From contig NZ_WIXI01000037.1 of the NCBI RefSeq assembly GCF_009617585.1, forward strand, positions 62,001-126,000: a stretch of DNA of 64,000 nucleotides. The letters run 5' to 3'. The notes below the pieces were generated by a model. The model was not told the origin of the DNA, searched no databases, and saw only the letters and a list, made by a program, of their open reading frames with translations. Source of the DNA: Endobacterium cereale. Lineage in GTDB: Bacteria > Pseudomonadota > Alphaproteobacteria > Rhizobiales > Rhizobiaceae. Below are positions 61,884 to 64,000 of this stretch, in pieces (position 1 is the first letter of the stretch; every line of letters begins with the position of its first letter). The position numbers and the translations under genes are program-made.

Positions 61884-62783
61884 TTGGATATTGAAGACCT
61901 GCGAACATTTGTGGAAGTCGCTGACGCGGGTGGTATTTCCGCTGCGGCACTCCGCCTTGGACTTTCGAAGTCCATTGTCAGCCGTAGGCTCATTCGGCTC
62001 GAGGCGGAACTAGGCGTGCAATTGTTGGCGCGCTCTACCCGCGGCGCCTCGTTAACGGAGGCAGGCGTCACTCTGCGAGATCATGCCGCACGAGCCAGCG
62101 CCGAGATTGCGATGGCGGAAGAAACGATCTTGCATGAGAGCGAGCTGCGTGGACGGTTACGCGTCGCGGTTCCACTTTCCTCTGGGCCGATACATTTCGC
62201 ACCGGTCCTCGCGGACATGGCACAGTCCCATCCGCAGCTTCAAATTGATGCCGCCTACAGCGATCGCTTTATCGATTTGATCGCTGAAGGCTTCGATTGC
62301 GCGATACGCGTGGGAGCACTTCGGGATTCAAACCTGATCGCGAAACGCGTCGGGATGATCTATGGCAAGCTCGTCGCCAGCCCCAGCTACATCGCCAAGC
62401 ACGGCTCGCCCGAAACACCGGACGAACTCGCGACCCATCAAGCGCTTATTGGCAATGAAGCGTGGAGGTTCATGGATGGTGAAGAGGTCGTCACCGTGCA
62501 GCCACAGGGGCGCTTCAAAGCCGACAACAGCAAGGCGCTCGCGAGCGCTGCAGCAGCCGGGGTGGGCCTTGCCTACCTGCCTGACTGTGTAACGTACGAG
62601 TACTTGGCATCCGGCGAGCTTGTGCCAATCATGACCCGATATCCGCTCCCGGCAGGGGTTGTTCATGTTGTTCGACCCAACAGCCCGCATCCCGCCCGTA
62701 AAGTGCGCATTCTTTCAGAATTCCTAGCGGAATCGCTTGCGAGGGAAAAACCGGAATGGATGCGCGAGGCAGTCAGCGCCTGA
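61884..62783 (+). CDS. LysR-family transcriptional regulator
   Basis: The 299-residue protein has the N-terminal helix-turn-helix (DIEDLRTFVEVADAGGISAA, SKSIVSRRLIRLEAELGVQL, RGASLTEAG) and an effector domain with FDCAIRVGALRDSNLIAKRV and a late block GVGLAYLPDCVTYEYLASGE, typical for the group close to AaeR/DmlR-like regulators. The start is TTG 61884 with AGGGAAG upstream. It converges with the SDR gene; the lost dehydrogenase upstream may have been a target. Confidence 0.92.
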   Translation: MDIEDLRTFVEVADAGGISAAALRLGLSKSIVSRRLIRLEAELGVQLLARSTRGASLTEAGVTLRDHAARASAEIAMAEETILHESELRGRLRVAVPLSSGPIHFAPVLADMAQSHPQLQIDAAYSDRFIDLIAEGFDCAIRVGALRDSNLIAKRVGMIYGKLVASPSYIAKHGSPETPDELATHQALIGNEAWRFMDGEEVVTVQPQGRFKADNSKALASAAAAGVGLAYLPDCVTYEYLASGELVPIMTRYPLPAGVVHVVRPNSPHPARKVRILSEFLAESLAREKPEWMREAVSA

Positions 62784-62847
62784 TAGGAGGCATTAGCCAA
62801 ACGTCTGGATGGCCGCCCCTGCCGGAAAGCAAAGGCGGCCATACATG

Positions 62848-63813
62848 TCAAAAGCGTTCTTTTACTAATCGCTCACTCTTCTCCCAAAGCGCCTTGGCGC
62901 GCGTGGGATCGATAGCGTAAGCATAAAGTCCTTCTTCGACAGGATCGAGAGGTCCCTCAACAACCTCAGCAACATGACAATTTTCGCAGTAACGACCGCC
63001 TATTTCGTCAGCGTGGGCAACGAATCCTGCCCAGACCGATGTGGCCGCTCCCTGCGGTACGGTCTTGTAGTGAAACAGAGGTTTACCTGCTGACAACCTC
63101 TCGAAATTGATGCCCTCTACCATTCCATCGAGGGTCGACTGGCCGATATGACGTGTCAGTTTGGTGCTGATCACTCCCGGATGCACCGACGTAGCGCGAA
63201 CTCCGCGGTCCTTATGACGACGGTCGAACTCTACCCCAAACAAGATACAGGCAGTCTTAGACCGGCCATAAGAAGAAAATGGATCGTAAGTCGTGTTTTC
63301 ATAGTTCATGTCGTCGAGATCGATATCGGAAAAGCGGTGGGCTGCAGAGGCGACAATGACCACGCGTCCGCCTGGTGCAATTAGGTGCGCGATACGATTT
63401 GTGAAGACGAAGTGACCAAGGTGGTTGGTGCCCATCTGGATCTCAAAGCCGTCGGCTGTATGACCGAACGGCGGGTGTGCGACACCGGCATTATTGATGA
63501 TGACGTCGAAAGTTCGGCCGGCAGCCACCAGGGAGTCTGCGCATGATCGCACGCTCGCCAAGGACGCCAGATCAAGCCGTATTAGCTCGACGTTCTCATT
63601 GTGGCGGTTATCGCCGCAGACTGATTGCATCGCTGCCTTGGCTTTGGACACATCACGTACCGTGCCGATGACATGTGCTCCGCGCGAGGCCATAGACCTC
63701 GCCGTCTCCAGGCCCAACCCAGCGGAGACGCCGGTGACAAGCACCCGTTTCCCGTTAAGATCGAGTCCGTTAAGGACTTCGTCAGTCGTAGAATTTTCGT
63801 TGAAACGGACCAT
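62848..63813 (-). CDS. Short-chain dehydrogenase/reductase (SDR)
   Basis: About 321 residues from the ATG at 63813 (GGAG 9 bases upstream). Motifs: TGVSAGLGLE (TGxxxGxG cofactor loop), NNAG in IINNAGVAH, the serine in VIVASAAH, the catalytic YGRSK (YxxxK) and HPGVISTKL. The extended C-terminus with ENCHVAEVVEG matches the retinol-dehydrogenase-like or WW-domain-oxidoreductase-like group in bacteria. NADP(H) use is likely from RDVSKA after the second strand. Substrate unknown. No gene is supported between its start and the window end at 64000. Confidence 0.92.
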   Translation of the reverse strand: MVRFNENSTTDEVLNGLDLNGKRVLVTGVSAGLGLETARSMASRGAHVIGTVRDVSKAKAAMQSVCGDNRHNENVELIRLDLASLASVRSCADSLVAAGRTFDVIINNAGVAHPPFGHTADGFEIQMGTNHLGHFVFTNRIAHLIAPGGRVVIVASAAHRFSDIDLDDMNYENTTYDPFSSYGRSKTACILFGVEFDRRHKDRGVRATSVHPGVISTKLTRHIGQSTLDGMVEGINFERLSAGKPLFHYKTVPQGAATSVWAGFVAHADEIGGRYCENCHVAEVVEGPLDPVEEGLYAYAIDPTRAKALWEKSERLVKERF

Positions 63814-64000
63814 GAGGGCAAGCTCCTTTCTGAGAGAAAACCCCATCTATTTTTTGATAGTCAGATGGCTGCTCAAAACTGTCAGGCCAAAGCGCGACCC
63901 GATAGTCGGCCCAATCGCGAAACTGTGTCGCTTGCGGCGACACGCTCAGCCAAGGCTGTTCTCGCCGGAATGAAGGACCTGCGTTCGTTCGGGCGAGCAC

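Noticed and set aside
63782..64000. Minus-strand frame reaching the window end
   Set aside because: It overlaps the start of the SDR gene in another frame and shows no recognisable domain; possibly the end of a neighbouring pseudogene.

Overview
The window reads as accessory DNA, probably plasmid or genomic-island, of a Rhizobiaceae-type alphaproteobacterium (Rhizobium/Agrobacterium group). The pointers are small families typical of that group (DUF982, Usg, DUF6481, a pRiA4b ORF-3-like protein, a SyrB-like protein), several HWE-type histidine kinases, a ROSE-like RNA thermometer before hsp20, a CIRCE-like site before groESL, and LacI-controlled ABC importers. The taxonomic call is inference; no rRNA or complete tRNA gene is visible.

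Layout. 1-4000: end of an apbE gene, a very short tatA, gene debris (IS3 orfA start, frameshifted glucokinase end), a DUF1349 gene and an MFS carrier. 4061-8008: a 1315-residue autotransporter adhesin built of Ig-like modules. 8411-15336: a LacI-type regulator with two perfect 16-bp palindromes over its promoter, a FAD-dependent oxidoreductase and a complete sugar ABC importer. 15486-27727: a second LacI regulator, divergent from an eight-gene operon with an oligopeptide-type ABC importer, a GHL6-like glycoside hydrolase, and three enzymes that would take hydroxypyruvate through tartronate semialdehyde to glycerate and 2-phosphoglycerate.

27810-39700: VapBC, a lipoprotein alpha/beta hydrolase, a cold-shock gene with conserved leader and trailer, small rhizobial proteins, two c-di-GMP enzymes, OsmC and a VOC protein. 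39717-44181: a heat-shock block (groES-groEL, usg, hsp20, DUF982). 44286-53336: a signalling block with a soluble chemotaxis receptor, response regulators (one interrupted by an amber codon, one lacking its conserved lysine), two HWE kinases, a KaiC-like ATPase, and a second cold-shock gene carrying the same leader and trailer as the first. 53541-59291: an HD-GYP gene cut by an ISL3-family element, followed by an AAA ATPase and subtilisin-like protease pair of the IetAS type (plasmid stability and phage defence). 59395-64000: HxlR, NmrA, SnoaL, LysR and SDR redox genes, with an alcohol dehydrogenase pseudogene among them.

Seven copies of a roughly 27-bp sequence with a core like a tRNA T-loop (GGTTCGAATCCC followed by TCAAG) lie between genes, all on the + strand and mostly at module borders. 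I found no standard explanation for them. The most interesting leads are these repeats, the glycoside hydrolase/glycerate operon, the paired cold-shock RNA leaders, and the KaiC-HWE kinase module.
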